Shown: one piece after another, positions 24,801 through 34,579 of the stretch
Layout: every line of letters starts with the position of its first letter
Numbering within the stretch: position 1 is the first letter of the stretch
DNA from: Arthrobacter globiformis
Lineage (GTDB): Bacteria > Actinomycetota > Actinomycetes > Actinomycetales > Micrococcaceae
Length of the DNA stretch: 64,000 nt
NCBI RefSeq assembly: GCF_030817195.1
Contig: NZ_JAUSYZ010000001.1
Span: forward strand, 248,001 to 312,000
Reading direction: 5' to 3'
Notes under the pieces: generated by a model
Told to the model about the DNA's origin: nothing
The model's database searches: none
Seen by the model: the letters and a program-made list of their open reading frames with translations, nothing else
Position numbers and translations under genes: made by a program

Positions 24801-26360
24801 ATGACGTCTTCTTCAAAGCTCCCCTTTCCCGCCGCCGTGCTGAAGTGGCCCGCCCTGGCATCGGTCGCTGTGCTGGGTCTGAGCGGCTGCTCAGTGGCCA
24901 ATTCCGACGCCGCGGCCCCCTCCTCGAACACTGTCCGCGTGGTCCTGGGGCAGGAACCCCCCACCTTGGAAGCCTGTGAGTCGAACCTGACCTCCACCGG
25001 GGTGGTGGTCCGCTCGAACGTCACCGAGCCGCTGATTGAACGGAACCCCAAGACGGGCGAACTCGAACCGAAGCTCGCCACAGAATGGAAGGCCACCAGC
25101 GATACGGAATGGACGCTGAAGCTGCGTGAAGGCGTGAAGTTCCAGGACGGCACGCCCTTCAACGCCGAAGCGGCCGCCTTCACCATCGACAGGGCGGTCA
25201 ACTCCAAGCTCGGCTGCAACGTGGAAGGCTACGTCTTTGGCGACGCCGACCTCAAAGTCAAGGCCGTGGATGCCAGCACACTGACGGTCACGACTCCCGA
25301 ACCCGATCCCATCCTTCCGCTGCGCCTTTCATTCCTTGAGGTGGTTCCGACGTCGACCAGCACCACTGCGAAGGTCCGTGAGCCGATCGGCACGGGCCCC
25401 TACAAGATCGAGCAGTGGGACGCCGGCCAGAAGATCACGCTCTCCACCTGGGACGGCTACTGGGGGGACAAGCCCGCCTACGCCAAGGCCGAGTACCAGT
25501 GGCGTTCCGAAAGCTCCGTGCGGGCGGCCATGGTCACCAGCGGTGAGGCCGACGTCGCCATGGGCTTGAGCCCGGACGACAACATCGGCGACCTCGGCGT
25601 TGACTACCCCAACAATGAAACAGTTGCCCTGCGTCTCGACGCCAACGCCGCGCCGCTCAATGACATCCGCGTCCGCCAGGCCATCAACTACGCGATCGAC
25701 AAGGAGGGAATCGTCAACTCCCTCTACCAGGGCAAGCACAAGGTGGCCGCGCAGCTGGTTCCCGAGGGCGTCGTGGGCCACAACTCCGCACTGACGGGAT
25801 GGCCGTTCGACCTCGACAAAGCCAAGTCCCTTGTTGCCGAAGCAAAGGCCGACGGCGTGGACACGTCCAAGCAGATCTCGCTGGTGGTCCGCAGCGCCCA
25901 GTTCCCCAAGATCACCGAGCTGGGCCAGGTCCTCCAGGAGCAGCTCGGCCAGGCCGGCCTGAACGTCAAGCTGAAGATGCTCGAAACCAGCCAGCACCTG
26001 ACCTACCAGGTCCGTCCGTTCCCGAAGGACGAGGGTGCCGTGGCCCTGATGACCCAGCACGGCAACCAGGCGGGCGATGCAGCCTTCACCGTGGACCAGT
26101 ACATGCTGTCCACCGGGGCGCAGAGCTACTTCGGCACCCCCGAGTTTGACGCCATGATCAAGAAGGCCGACGCCGCGTCCGGCGACGAGCGGAAGAAGGA
26201 CTTCGAGGAGATCTTCGCCTACCAGAACGACAAGGTTGTGCAGTTCGCCCACATCTCGCACCAGACCGGCATCATCGGCAAGGCCAAGTCCGTGAACTAC
26301 ACGCCCAACTCGTCCAGCGGGGATGAGCTGCGTGTCTCGGAAATGGCCCCGGCAAGCTAG
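24801..26360 (+). CDS. ABC transporter substrate-binding lipoprotein, family 5
   Basis: A 519-residue binding protein from the ATG at 24801, preceded by GGAGGAAA. The signal ends at VLGLSGC (lipobox Cys about 34). The family 5 layout is visible: VRVVLGQEPPTLEACESN, NVTEPLIERNPKTGELEPKL, WTLKLREGVKFQDGTPFNAEA and a C-terminal domain with VRQAINYAIDKEGI. It should capture a peptide, opine or similar ligand outside the cell for the permease pair that follows. Operon: this gene, two permeases and two ATPases in 5.6 kb. Confidence 0.92.
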   Translation: MTSSSKLPFPAAVLKWPALASVAVLGLSGCSVANSDAAAPSSNTVRVVLGQEPPTLEACESNLTSTGVVVRSNVTEPLIERNPKTGELEPKLATEWKATSDTEWTLKLREGVKFQDGTPFNAEAAAFTIDRAVNSKLGCNVEGYVFGDADLKVKAVDASTLTVTTPEPDPILPLRLSFLEVVPTSTSTTAKVREPIGTGPYKIEQWDAGQKITLSTWDGYWGDKPAYAKAEYQWRSESSVRAAMVTSGEADVAMGLSPDDNIGDLGVDYPNNETVALRLDANAAPLNDIRVRQAINYAIDKEGIVNSLYQGKHKVAAQLVPEGVVGHNSALTGWPFDLDKAKSLVAEAKADGVDTSKQISLVVRSAQFPKITELGQVLQEQLGQAGLNVKLKMLETSQHLTYQVRPFPKDEGAVALMTQHGNQAGDAAFTVDQYMLSTGAQSYFGTPEFDAMIKKADAASGDERKKDFEEIFAYQNDKVVQFAHISHQTGIIGKAKSVNYTPNSSSGDELRVSEMAPAS

Positions 26361-26388
26361 CCCGGACTTCCGGGAGAGAAGGACAGCC

Positions 26389-27318
26389 ATGCTGATCTAC
26401 TTGAGGAAGCGGATTGTCTCCAGCGCTTTGCCGCTGGTGGTGGTGATCGTCGGGGTGTTTGCCCTGGCCAGGATGACGGGAAATCCGGCCAGCCTGTACC
26501 TGCCCCTGAACGCCACCCAGCAGATGCGTGACGATTTCACGGCACGCAACGGCCTGGACCAGCCGTTGCTGGTGCAGATGGCCGACTACTTCGGCGGGGT
26601 GTTCCGGCTCGATTTCGGACAGTCCCTGCGCACCGGGCAGGATGCGGCAGCCATGGCGCTGCGTGCATTCCCCGCCACCCTGCAGCTCGCGGCCACCACC
26701 ATGGTGCTGGCCGTGCTGCTGGCACTCGTGGTGGGGTGCTGGGCCGCGCTGAAGCCGAACGGCATTGCGGACCGGATCTCAAGTTTCGTCTCCATGGCTG
26801 CGGCTTCAATCCCGGATTTCTGGCTGGCAATCGTGGGCATCTGGGTATTCGCCATCACCCTGGGCTGGCTGCCGACATCAGGTGTGTCGGGAGCCAGCGC
26901 CTGGGTGCTGCCCATCGCCACCCTGCTGCTGCGGCCGTTCGGGGTGCTGGTCCAGATTGTCCGCGGTTCCATGGTGTCGGCGCTCTCGGAGCCCTACATC
27001 AAGCTGGCCCGCAGCCGCGGTGCCGGCGAGCTCCGGGTGGTCACGCACCACGCGCTGCGCAACGCCGCGGCCCCGGCCCTGACAGTGGCAGGCGACCTGA
27101 CCGTGGGACTGGTCAACGGCGCAGTCGTGGTGGAGACCATCTTCGGCTGGCCCGGCATTGGCAAGCTCATGATCGACTCGATTCTGCAACGGGACTTTGC
27201 CGTCCTGCAGGCAGCCGTCCTGCTGACCGCCGTCGCGATCTTCGCCCTGAACATCCTCATCGACATGGGGTACGCGCTGCTGGATGCGCGCGTCCGTCCC
27301 GTCACGGTTAAGGCCTAG
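26389..27318 (+). CDS. ABC permease, DppB-like
   Basis: A 309-residue permease from the ATG at 26389 (GGAGAGAAGGACAGCC upstream). It begins MLIYLRKRIVSSALPLVVVI, has about six helices, and carries the cytoplasmic coupling segment YIKLARSRGAGELRVVTHHALRNAAAP and ETIFGWPGIGKLMIDSI typical of DppB/OppB. It forms the membrane channel with the next gene. Confidence 0.92.
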   Translation: MLIYLRKRIVSSALPLVVVIVGVFALARMTGNPASLYLPLNATQQMRDDFTARNGLDQPLLVQMADYFGGVFRLDFGQSLRTGQDAAAMALRAFPATLQLAATTMVLAVLLALVVGCWAALKPNGIADRISSFVSMAAASIPDFWLAIVGIWVFAITLGWLPTSGVSGASAWVLPIATLLLRPFGVLVQIVRGSMVSALSEPYIKLARSRGAGELRVVTHHALRNAAAPALTVAGDLTVGLVNGAVVVETIFGWPGIGKLMIDSILQRDFAVLQAAVLLTAVAIFALNILIDMGYALLDARVRPVTVKA

Positions 27319-27326
27319 GAGTAGCC

Positions 27327-28325
27327 ATGCAGAGTTCACTCACCGAGGGGCCGGCAGCGGAGCAGCTGCCGCCGGACACCCAGCCCCAGGAGCACACCAA
27401 GGAAAGCAAACAGGACGGAAAGCTGGGCCTGTTCGGCCTCCTGCTCAAGGACCGTTTCGCCACTGTGTCGGCGCTGATCCTGGTCTTCGTCGGCCTGACG
27501 GCCCTCATCGGACCCGCCCTGATGGGGGACCTGGCCACCAAACAGAACCTGCTGTTCGCCAACAAGGCACCGTTCACGTTGGCGCACGGCTGGGAGTACT
27601 TCCTGGGCAGTGATTCGCTGGGCCGGAGCGTGCTGGCCCGGCTGGTGGTGGCCAGCCGGACCACCCTGTCTGTCGCCGTGCCTGCCGTCGCGGTTGCCCT
27701 GGTCATCGGTTCGCTGTGGGGCGTCTGGGCAGGCTACCACCGCGGCTGGCGGGAGAACGTGTCCATGCGCATCGCCGACGTCATCATGAGCTTCCCCTCC
27801 CTGCTGCTCGCCGTCGTCGTGCTTTACGTCTTCAGCCCCAGCGCAGCCAACATCGTCCTGATCCTGGCCCTGACCCGCATTCCCATCTACCTGCGCACCG
27901 CCCGCGCCGAATCGGCGGAGCTCCAGAGCCGGACGTTCGTGGATGCTGCCCGCACGTTCGGGGCCAAGCCCAGTGCAATCATCGTCCGGCACGTCATCCC
28001 CGTGGTGCTGCCGACCCTGCTCACGCTGGCCACCCTCGAGTTCTGCTACGTGATGCTCGCCGAGTCCTCGCTGAGCTTCCTGGGCATCGGCATCCAGCCG
28101 CCGGACGTCAGCTGGGGCCTCATGGTTTCCCAAGGCCGGCAGTACCTGCAGACCGCGTGGTGGCTGTCCATCTTCCCCGGCGTCGCGATCGTGGTCACCA
28201 CCATCGCCGCTAACGTCCTCGCCGCGTGGCTGCGGATCGCCACCGATCCGGCCCAACGCTGGCGCCTGGCACTTCCCCGCAAGCGGCTGATCGCCCGCAT
28301 TCCAGTGAAGGAGACCCAGCCGTGA
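27327..28325 (+). CDS. ABC permease, DppC-like
   Basis: A 332-residue permease with a polar N-terminus of about 45 residues, then KDRFATVSALILVFVGLTAL as the first helix. The DppC marks are LGSDSLGRSVLARLVVASRTTL, the coupling loop TFVDAARTFGAKPSAIIVRHV and ESSLSFLGIGIQPPDVSWG. It starts eight bases after the previous stop and its TGA overlaps the next GTG. Confidence 0.92.
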   Translation: MQSSLTEGPAAEQLPPDTQPQEHTKESKQDGKLGLFGLLLKDRFATVSALILVFVGLTALIGPALMGDLATKQNLLFANKAPFTLAHGWEYFLGSDSLGRSVLARLVVASRTTLSVAVPAVAVALVIGSLWGVWAGYHRGWRENVSMRIADVIMSFPSLLLAVVVLYVFSPSAANIVLILALTRIPIYLRTARAESAELQSRTFVDAARTFGAKPSAIIVRHVIPVVLPTLLTLATLEFCYVMLAESSLSFLGIGIQPPDVSWGLMVSQGRQYLQTAWWLSIFPGVAIVVTTIAANVLAAWLRIATDPAQRWRLALPRKRLIARIPVKETQP

Positions 28326-29434
28326 AAACAGCTGCCGAACAGGCTCCCGTGAAACGCTCCCGTGCCGCAGAAACAACTGCTGCCCCCGTCACTAGCGGGG
28401 CAAAAGCGCACGACGTCGTCCTGCAGGTCCGCGACCTCGCCGTTGACATCCGTACCCACCGCGGCACCGTGCGCGCGGTGAACAGTGTGGGATTCGAAGC
28501 CCGCGCCGGGGAAACCCTGGCGCTGCTCGGCGAATCCGGCTGCGGCAAGTCCATGACCGCGAAGGCCCTGGCCGGCATCATGGATCCGGTTTGCGACCTG
28601 GCCGACGGCGAGATCCTCCTCAACGGGACCGATCTAGCCGCCCTCAGCCCCAAGGAACGGCTCAAGTTCGCCGGCCCCGGCCTGGGCATCGTCTTCCAGG
28701 ACGCCCTGACCGCGCTGAACCCGGTATATACAGTAGGAACCCAGCTCGGCGAGGCGTTCCGCATCCACCGCGGCCTGAATGCCAGGCAGGCGCGCATTGA
28801 AGCGATAGACCTGATGAAGCGTGTGGGCATTCCCGAGCCGGAATCACGGGTCAACTCCTACCCGCACCAGTTCTCCGGCGGCATGCGCCAGCGCATCCTC
28901 ATCGCGATGGCCGTGGCCCTCAATCCCCGCCTGCTGATTGCCGATGAACCCACCACCGCCCTGGACGTCACCGTCCAGGCCCAGATCATGCAGCTGCTAC
29001 GGACCCTCCGCGAAGAGGGCCAGATGGCCGTCATCCTCATCACCCACGACCTCGCAGTCGTCGCGGAGGAAGCCGACTCCGTGGCCGTGATGTACGCCGG
29101 GAACGTCGTGGAAAGCGGACCCGTATCCGAGGTTTTCGCCCATCCCCGGCATCCCTATACCAAGGGGCTACTGGAGTCGGTGCCCGTCCACCTGGAGCGC
29201 GGCGCCCAGCTGAAGTCCATTCCGGGCAGCCCGCCGGAGCTCCACGACATCCCTGCCGGCTGCGTCTACCAGTCGCGCTGCCCGCTGGTACAGGACATCT
29301 GCCGGGCAGAACGGCCCGCCCTCCGGCCGGTCAGCAGCCAGGTCAACAGTCCGGTCAACGACGCCGACGGCGGCTCGCCGCGACCGCCCCGCACCGCCGC
29401 CTGCCACTTCAGCGAGGAGATCAACAATGCCTGA
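28322..29434 (+). CDS. ABC ATPase, DppD-like
   Basis: A 370-residue ATPase with a GTG start overlapping the permease stop (GTGA). Walker A is GESGCGKSMTAKAL, the signature FSGGMRQRILIAMA, Walker B LLIADEPTTALDVT. The C-terminal oligopeptide-transporter extension has the four-cysteine pattern (CVYQSRCPLVQDICRA). It powers import with DppF. The C-terminal 50 residues before the stop are Asn/Asp/Gly/Pro-rich. Confidence 0.93.
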   Translation: MKTAAEQAPVKRSRAAETTAAPVTSGAKAHDVVLQVRDLAVDIRTHRGTVRAVNSVGFEARAGETLALLGESGCGKSMTAKALAGIMDPVCDLADGEILLNGTDLAALSPKERLKFAGPGLGIVFQDALTALNPVYTVGTQLGEAFRIHRGLNARQARIEAIDLMKRVGIPEPESRVNSYPHQFSGGMRQRILIAMAVALNPRLLIADEPTTALDVTVQAQIMQLLRTLREEGQMAVILITHDLAVVAEEADSVAVMYAGNVVESGPVSEVFAHPRHPYTKGLLESVPVHLERGAQLKSIPGSPPELHDIPAGCVYQSRCPLVQDICRAERPALRPVSSQVNSPVNDADGGSPRPPRTAACHFSEEINNA

Positions 29435-30425
29435 GCCGCTTCTGGCCATTGACAGCCTGACCAAGACGTTCCATGTGGCCAAGAGCGCCAGCGGAAACAC
29501 CCGGCTCAAGGCCCTGGACGGCATCAGCCTGACAGTCGGCCGCGGGGAAACCCTCGGCCTGGTCGGCGAGTCCGGCTGCGGCAAGTCAACCCTGGCGCGG
29601 ACCCTGATGATGCTGGAAACGCCGGACGAAGGATCGGTGAGCTTTGAGGGGACCAACCCGTTCGGGCTCCGCGGCAAGGAGTTGCTGAACTGGCGCCGGC
29701 GGGTGCAGATGGTGTTCCAGGACCCGTTCGCCTCCCTGAATGCCCGCATGAACGCCGGCGACATCATTGCCGAACCGTGGGCTACGCACCGGAGCCTGTA
29801 TCCGACGTCGAAGGAACGCGAGGCCCGGGTCCGCGAACTGCTCCAGATGGTGGGGCTGCGCCCTTCCGATGCCCGCAAGTCGCCACAGGAGTTCTCCGGC
29901 GGACAGCGCCAGCGCATCGGCATCGCCCGAGCGTTGGCACTGAACCCGGACGTCATCATCCTCGACGAGCCCGTGTCCGCCCTGGACCTGTCCGTCCAGG
30001 CACAGGTCCTGAACCTGCTCAACGAGCTGCAGAAGGAACTCGGAGTTTCGTACATCTTTATCTCGCACGATTTGACGGTGGTCCGGCATGTGGCGGACCG
30101 GGTGGCCGTGATGTACCTCGGGCGCATCATCGAAACGGGCGCCACCGATGAGGTCTTTGACCACCCCAGGCACCCGTACACGGCGGCCCTGATGTCGGCG
30201 TCCCCGAAACTGGATGTCAGCGGAACGCAGCGGGACAGGATCGTTCTTCGGGGCGAGCTTCCGTCGCCGCTGGATCCGCCGTCGGGCTGCCGCTTCCGGA
30301 CGAGGTGCTGGAAGGCGCAGGACATCTGTGCCGAAGTGTCACCGGAACCGCAGGTGCTGGCGGCCCCTGACGGCACGCGTCACCTCGCGGAGTGCCATTT
30401 CCCGCTCGATTCCATCAAGTTATAG
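29427..30425 (+). CDS. ABC ATPase, DppF-like
   Basis: A 332-residue ATPase overlapping the previous gene by eight bases. Walker A is GESGCGKSTLARTL, signature FSGGQRQRIGIARAL, Walker B VIILDEPVSALDLS, and the C-terminal domain has GCRFRTRCWKAQDICAEVSP. It completes a full peptide-type importer. It ends 18 bases before the convergent dehydrogenase. Confidence 0.93.
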   Translation: MPEPLLAIDSLTKTFHVAKSASGNTRLKALDGISLTVGRGETLGLVGESGCGKSTLARTLMMLETPDEGSVSFEGTNPFGLRGKELLNWRRRVQMVFQDPFASLNARMNAGDIIAEPWATHRSLYPTSKEREARVRELLQMVGLRPSDARKSPQEFSGGQRQRIGIARALALNPDVIILDEPVSALDLSVQAQVLNLLNELQKELGVSYIFISHDLTVVRHVADRVAVMYLGRIIETGATDEVFDHPRHPYTAALMSASPKLDVSGTQRDRIVLRGELPSPLDPPSGCRFRTRCWKAQDICAEVSPEPQVLAAPDGTRHLAECHFPLDSIKL

Positions 30426-30443
30426 TGCAGCTCGTTTTGACTG

Positions 30444-31475
30444 CTATTTAGCCGGAACGGGACGTGCCACCAGGTTCACCAGGCCCTCGCCGCGGGCGAG
30501 CCGGCCGATATTGGCGGCAATGTCGGCCGCCCGGCGTTCAAACGTGATGCGCGCATGGCCGGAATGGTGCGGTGTGAGCACTGTGTTTTCCAGTTCCGCG
30601 AAGGGCCGCTCCGACGGCGGGACCACGCCGTCCGCCGGCTGCCCCCACCACACGTCGATCCCCGCTCCGGCGATGCGCCGGTCCTTCAGCGCCGCATACA
30701 GCGCCGCCTGGTCAACCACCGGGCCGCGGGCCACGTTGATGAGGAAAGCCGACGGTTTCATGGCGGACAGTTGAGCCGCCCCGATCATCCCCTTCGTGCC
30801 GGCATCCAGCGGTACCGTGACCACGACGACGTCGGACGCGGCCAGCAGCTCAGGGAGCTGTTCGTTCCCGCCCACCCAGTCGAGCCGGACGCCGTCGGGA
30901 AGAGGGGCGGACGGGTTCCGCCGGACAGCCCGGACCGTCATTCCCAGCGATCCGGCAAGACGGGCCACCTCGGCACCGATGGACCCCAGGCCCACCAGTC
31001 CCAGGGTCAGGTCGGCAAGGACGGGATGGAAGGGCACGCCGGCGTCGGTGGCGATGGTCCGCCATTCCCCCCGGCGGAGCGCGCGTTCGGCAGCGGCAAC
31101 ATTGCGCGACAGCATCAGGGTGACCATGAGGACATGCTCCGCGATGGGCCGCGCGTGGTGGAAGGTGTTGGCCACCAGCGCCGGCGGCTGCAGCTGCGGG
31201 AACGAGATCTTGTCGTAGCCAGCGCCAGTGACGTGGACCAGGCGCACCGCGGAGGCCGTCTCGGCCTCCGCGGGGCTGAGGGAGGAACAGACGACGACGT
31301 CGGCCCCCGCCAGTGCGTCAAGCCGGCGTTCCGCGGTCCAAGCCGCCGCCATGTCCCAGTGGTGAGTGCCGCCGTCGGACTTTAACTGGTCGGCAAACCG
31401 GCTGATGATGGGGTCGGTGACCACGATCTTCAGGGATTCCAGTCCGTCCGGCTGGCCCGGCCCGGCCTTCACCAC
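30444..31475 (-). CDS. D-2-hydroxyacid dehydrogenase, second copy
   Basis: A 343-residue dehydrogenase with GLVGLGSIGAEVARLAGSLG for cofactor binding, catalytic Arg in INVARGPVVDQAAL, Glu region in GAGIDVWWGQPADG and His in NTVLTPHHSGHARITFE. The GTG start overlaps the stop of the glucarate dehydratase-like gene, so the two are translationally coupled. That pairing suggests it handles a keto or hydroxy acid of the same route. Substrate not determinable. Confidence 0.87.
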   Translation of the reverse strand: MVKAGPGQPDGLESLKIVVTDPIISRFADQLKSDGGTHHWDMAAAWTAERRLDALAGADVVVCSSLSPAEAETASAVRLVHVTGAGYDKISFPQLQPPALVANTFHHARPIAEHVLMVTLMLSRNVAAAERALRRGEWRTIATDAGVPFHPVLADLTLGLVGLGSIGAEVARLAGSLGMTVRAVRRNPSAPLPDGVRLDWVGGNEQLPELLAASDVVVVTVPLDAGTKGMIGAAQLSAMKPSAFLINVARGPVVDQAALYAALKDRRIAGAGIDVWWGQPADGVVPPSERPFAELENTVLTPHHSGHARITFERRAADIAANIGRLARGEGLVNLVARPVPAK

Positions 31476-32770
31476 CGGGGGCTCTGAAGCTCGTAGGACG
31501 GGCGGAGCCGCTTCATGTAGCCGGTGTCATCCCGGCTCCTGAGTCCGCAGTCCAGATACTGGCGGTGCAGGCGTCCCAGGGCGTCCCGGTCGACTTCCAC
31601 TCCGAGGCCCGGACCGGTGGGAACCTGCACGGCGCCGTCCGTGAACGCGAACACGCCACCGGCGATGACGTCCTCGGACGGGTCCTTCCACGGCCAGTGG
31701 GTGTCGCACGCGTAGTCGAGGTTGGGGGTGGCCGCCGCAAGGTGGACCATGGCGGCAAGGCTGATGCCCAGGTGGGAATTGGAGTGCATGGACAGTCCCA
31801 GGCCGAACGTCTCGGTGATGCCGGCCAGGAACTGGCTCCGGCGCAGGCCGCCCCAGAAGTGGTGGTCCGAGAGGATGACGTCCACGGCACCGGCCGCCAC
31901 GGCGGGGGCCACATCGGCGAAGCTGACCACGCACATGTTCGTTGCCAGCGGCATGCCCACCTCCCGGCGGACGGCGGCCATGCCGTCAATCCCGGGAGTG
32001 GGGTCCTCAAGGTATTCCAGGACCCCGTGCAGTTCCTTGCCCACCCGGATGGAGGTTTCCACGTTCCAGGCGCCGTTGGGGTCGATGCGGAGCGGCAAGT
32101 CGGGGAATTCAGCCCGGAGTGCCTGGATGGCCGCGATCTCCTCCTCGGGCGGGAAGACGCCGGCCTTCAGCTTCAGCGCGCTGAGGCCGTAGGTGTCCAC
32201 CATGGTCCGGGCCTGCCTGACGATGCCCTCGGGCTCCAGGGCGGCGCCCCAACTGTCCTCTGCCTGGCCCGGGTGGCCTGCCCACTTGTAGAACAGGTAG
32301 CCGCTGAACTGGACTGATTCGCGGACGGCGCCGCCGAGGAGGTCGCTCACGGGCCTGCCCAGCAGCTTGCCCTGGATATCCAGCGCAGCGACGTCGAACG
32401 GGGACAGCACGCGGTCTGCGGTGCTCGAACCCGTGACCATGCCGCTCATGCCGTGGCCGCCCTCGATCGTGTCCTGCTGCAGCGCCTGGGCGATCCGGCT
32501 GCGCAGCTCGTTGATGTTGAACACGTCCGTCCCGGGCAGTGCAGAGGCCGCCAGCTGGAGCCGTGCGAGGTGGCCGGCGTCGCCGTACGTTTCACCGAAG
32601 CCCGAAACGCCGGCGTCCGTGTGGACCTCGACGATGGCCCGCAGGGCAAACGGCTCATGGACACCCACGGCGTTGAGGAGAGGCGGGTCCTTGAAGGCCA
32701 CCGGCGTAATGGAGACGCCGGTGATCCGGGCCTGGTTGAGGTGCTGGGCGGGGTCGTATGCCTGGTTCAC
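31469..32770 (-). CDS. gudD: Glucarate dehydratase-like enolase-superfamily enzyme
   Basis: A protein of 433 residues from the GTG at 32770, which has AAGGAG 9 bases upstream; upstream ATGs at 32800 and 32860 are weaker. It is an enolase-superfamily sugar-acid dehydratase. KLKAG carries the KxK bases, RIDPNGAWN and EYLEDPTPG the metal ligands, and SMHSNSHLGISL the catalytic His region diagnostic of the glucarate dehydratase subgroup; ATNMCVVSFADVAPAVA also fits. It would convert D-glucarate or a related acid to 5-keto-4-deoxyglucarate. Divergent from a LysR gene. Confidence 0.85.
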   Translation of the reverse strand: MNQAYDPAQHLNQARITGVSITPVAFKDPPLLNAVGVHEPFALRAIVEVHTDAGVSGFGETYGDAGHLARLQLAASALPGTDVFNINELRSRIAQALQQDTIEGGHGMSGMVTGSSTADRVLSPFDVAALDIQGKLLGRPVSDLLGGAVRESVQFSGYLFYKWAGHPGQAEDSWGAALEPEGIVRQARTMVDTYGLSALKLKAGVFPPEEEIAAIQALRAEFPDLPLRIDPNGAWNVETSIRVGKELHGVLEYLEDPTPGIDGMAAVRREVGMPLATNMCVVSFADVAPAVAAGAVDVILSDHHFWGGLRRSQFLAGITETFGLGLSMHSNSHLGISLAAMVHLAAATPNLDYACDTHWPWKDPSEDVIAGGVFAFTDGAVQVPTGPGLGVEVDRDALGRLHRQYLDCGLRSRDDTGYMKRLRPSYELQSPRW

Positions 32771-32908
32771 TGCGCTGTGCTCCTTGGATTGCCTGTGCAT
32801 TTTGGCCCTTTTGGGGTTGATAAAAGCTGCTTTGTTCACGACCATAAGGTGAGTTATCAATTCAAGTCCAAACTAATTTCTGCACTCGACAATTCAGTAA
32901 GGGTATGG
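32771..32908. promoter_or_regulatory. Divergent promoter region gudD-like / LysR
   Basis: The 138-base gap between the two divergent starts is AT-rich for this genome. TTGATAA at 32817-32823 and TTATCAA at 32854-32860 form an inverted pair that could be part of a LysR site; this is only suggestive. Confidence 0.4.
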
Positions 32909-33845
32909 ATGTTTTCGCTGCCTCAGTTAGAAGCGTTTGTGGCCGTTGCTGAAGAACTGCACTTTGGTGCTGCGGCGGAGCGGCTCAACATGACGCAGCC
33001 GCCGCTGAGCCGCCAGATCCAGATGCTCGAAAAGAAACTGGGCGCGCAGCTTTTCGGCCGGACCAGCCGGAAGGTGGAGCTCACCGCAGCGGGTGCAACG
33101 CTGCTGCCGCGGGCACGGCAGATCCTGGACATGTGCATCAAGACGGATTTGGACGTCCGGCGGGTCTCGTCAGGGCAGGCAGGCACCATCACCGTCGGGT
33201 ACACGGCGATAGCGGGCCACAGTGCGCTGCCGCTGATGCTGCGCCGCGCAGCAGAGAATATCCCGCGGGTGTCCTTCGTGCTCCGGGAGCTGGTTTCCAC
33301 GGACCAGATGGACGGGCTGGTGAAGGGGAGCGTGGACATCGGCCTGCTGCGACCCATCGTGGCCCGGCCGGGGGTGGTGTCCCGGCCACTGATGCAGGAC
33401 CGCCTGGTGGTGGCGCTGCCCGAAGGCAGTTCGTTGTTGGGCACGATGGCACCGCGCAACGGCGAGCCGTTGCCGCTTGGATCTTTGGACAGGCTTCCGC
33501 TGCCTCATGTACTCCACCAAGGAGGCCCGCTACTTCCACGACCTGGTGCTGCGGCTGTTCGCCAGCGCCGGCGCACATGCCAACATCACCCAGTACGCCA
33601 GCCAGGTGCCGGCGCTGTTGGCGTTCGTCCAGGCAGGGCTGGGAGTGACTCTGGTTCCCGCCTCGGCCATGGCGTTCGCCCCCGCGGGCGTGGAATTCCA
33701 CGAGATCGACGGGCGGAATGGCGTGCAGGAGCTGAACCGGGTGGAACTCGAGCTTGCGTGGAACGAGGAGACGGCCAACCCTGCGGTTCTGAGGCTTCTG
33801 GAGCTGATCGAGTCGCCTGCAGGTGATGGGGTCGCTGCGGACTGA
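32909..33845 (+). pseudogene. LysR-family regulator, frameshifted
   Basis: The first 198 codons give a normal LysR protein: MFSLPQLEAFVAVAEELHFG, the helix-turn-helix with TQPPLSRQIQMLEKKLGAQL, and the start of the effector domain up to GSLDRLPL. From about 33503 the homologous C-terminal part (LMYSTKEARYFHDLVLRL, then QYASQVPALLAFVQAGLGVTLVPAS) continues in the next frame to 33845. Removing one C from GCCTC at 33502-33506 restores a protein of about 311 residues, the usual LysR length. If real, the divergent gudD-like gene has lost its regulator's ligand domain. Confidence 0.85.
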
Positions 33846-33873
33846 GCGGCCGGCGGGGCGTGATTCGAGGAGC

Positions 33874-34569
33874 CTATTCGCGGCCGGCCCGGAGCCTGCG
33901 CCGCGAGTTGGCCAGGTGGTTGCGCATGGCTGCGGACGCTGCGGCTCCGTCACCGTCCGCGATGGCGGCGAAAATGGACCCGTGTTCGTGGACCACCTGT
34001 TCGAAGTGGTCCCGGGCGTAATGCTCGACGCCGGTCATCAGTCGGGTGCGCGGCATCGCGATCATCGTCTGGCCCAGCGCCGCTAGGCAGTCAGTGTAGA
34101 AGGGGTTTCCCGAGGCTGCCGCGACGGCTTTGTGGAACTCAAAGTCGGCCTTCATGGCGTGTGCAGGATGTTCGCCGCTGCCCGTGAATTCCGCCAGCGC
34201 CTGCCGCATGGCGTTCAGTTGCCGCTCTGTCCGGTTTCCGGCGGCAAGCGCTGCCGCTTCGGTTTCGACGCCGATCCGGAATTCCAGCAGGTGCAGCCGG
34301 TCCTCGGCGGTGACCACAGCCCTGGTGGGCTGGCCCGACGTCGGACTTCCCGGGGGCGGGGTCAGCGCAAAGCTGCCCCTCCCGCGTTCGGTTTCCACGA
34401 GTCCTTCGGCCTGGAGCCGCGTGAGCGCGGACCGGACCACAGTCCGGCTGACGCCGAACTCGCCGATGAGGGTGTTTTCACTCGGAAGCTTCTCACCGGG
34501 CTGGATGACGCCGTCGACGATGCGGGTGCGAAGATCGGCGGCGAGGTCCGCGGTCAGGTTCCGGCTCAT
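33874..34569 (-). CDS. FadR-subfamily GntR regulator
   Basis: A 231-residue repressor-type protein. The winged helix (about 5-70) reads IVDGVIQPGEKLPSENTLIG, EFGVSRTVVRSALTRLQAEG and VETERGRGSF. The C-terminal all-helical FCD ligand domain (about 95-220) has EFRIGVETEAAALAA, ADFEFHKAVAAASGNPF and a metal-ligand-like ARDHFEQVVHEHGSIFAAI. It lies 10 bases after the galactarate dehydratase-type gene and probably binds the palindromes at 35753-35780 to control both. Confidence 0.9.
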   Translation of the reverse strand: MSRNLTADLAADLRTRIVDGVIQPGEKLPSENTLIGEFGVSRTVVRSALTRLQAEGLVETERGRGSFALTPPPGSPTSGQPTRAVVTAEDRLHLLEFRIGVETEAAALAAGNRTERQLNAMRQALAEFTGSGEHPAHAMKADFEFHKAVAAASGNPFYTDCLAALGQTMIAMPRTRLMTGVEHYARDHFEQVVHEHGSIFAAIADGDGAAASAAMRNHLANSRRRLRAGRE

Positions 34570-34579
34570 GGATTCAAGG

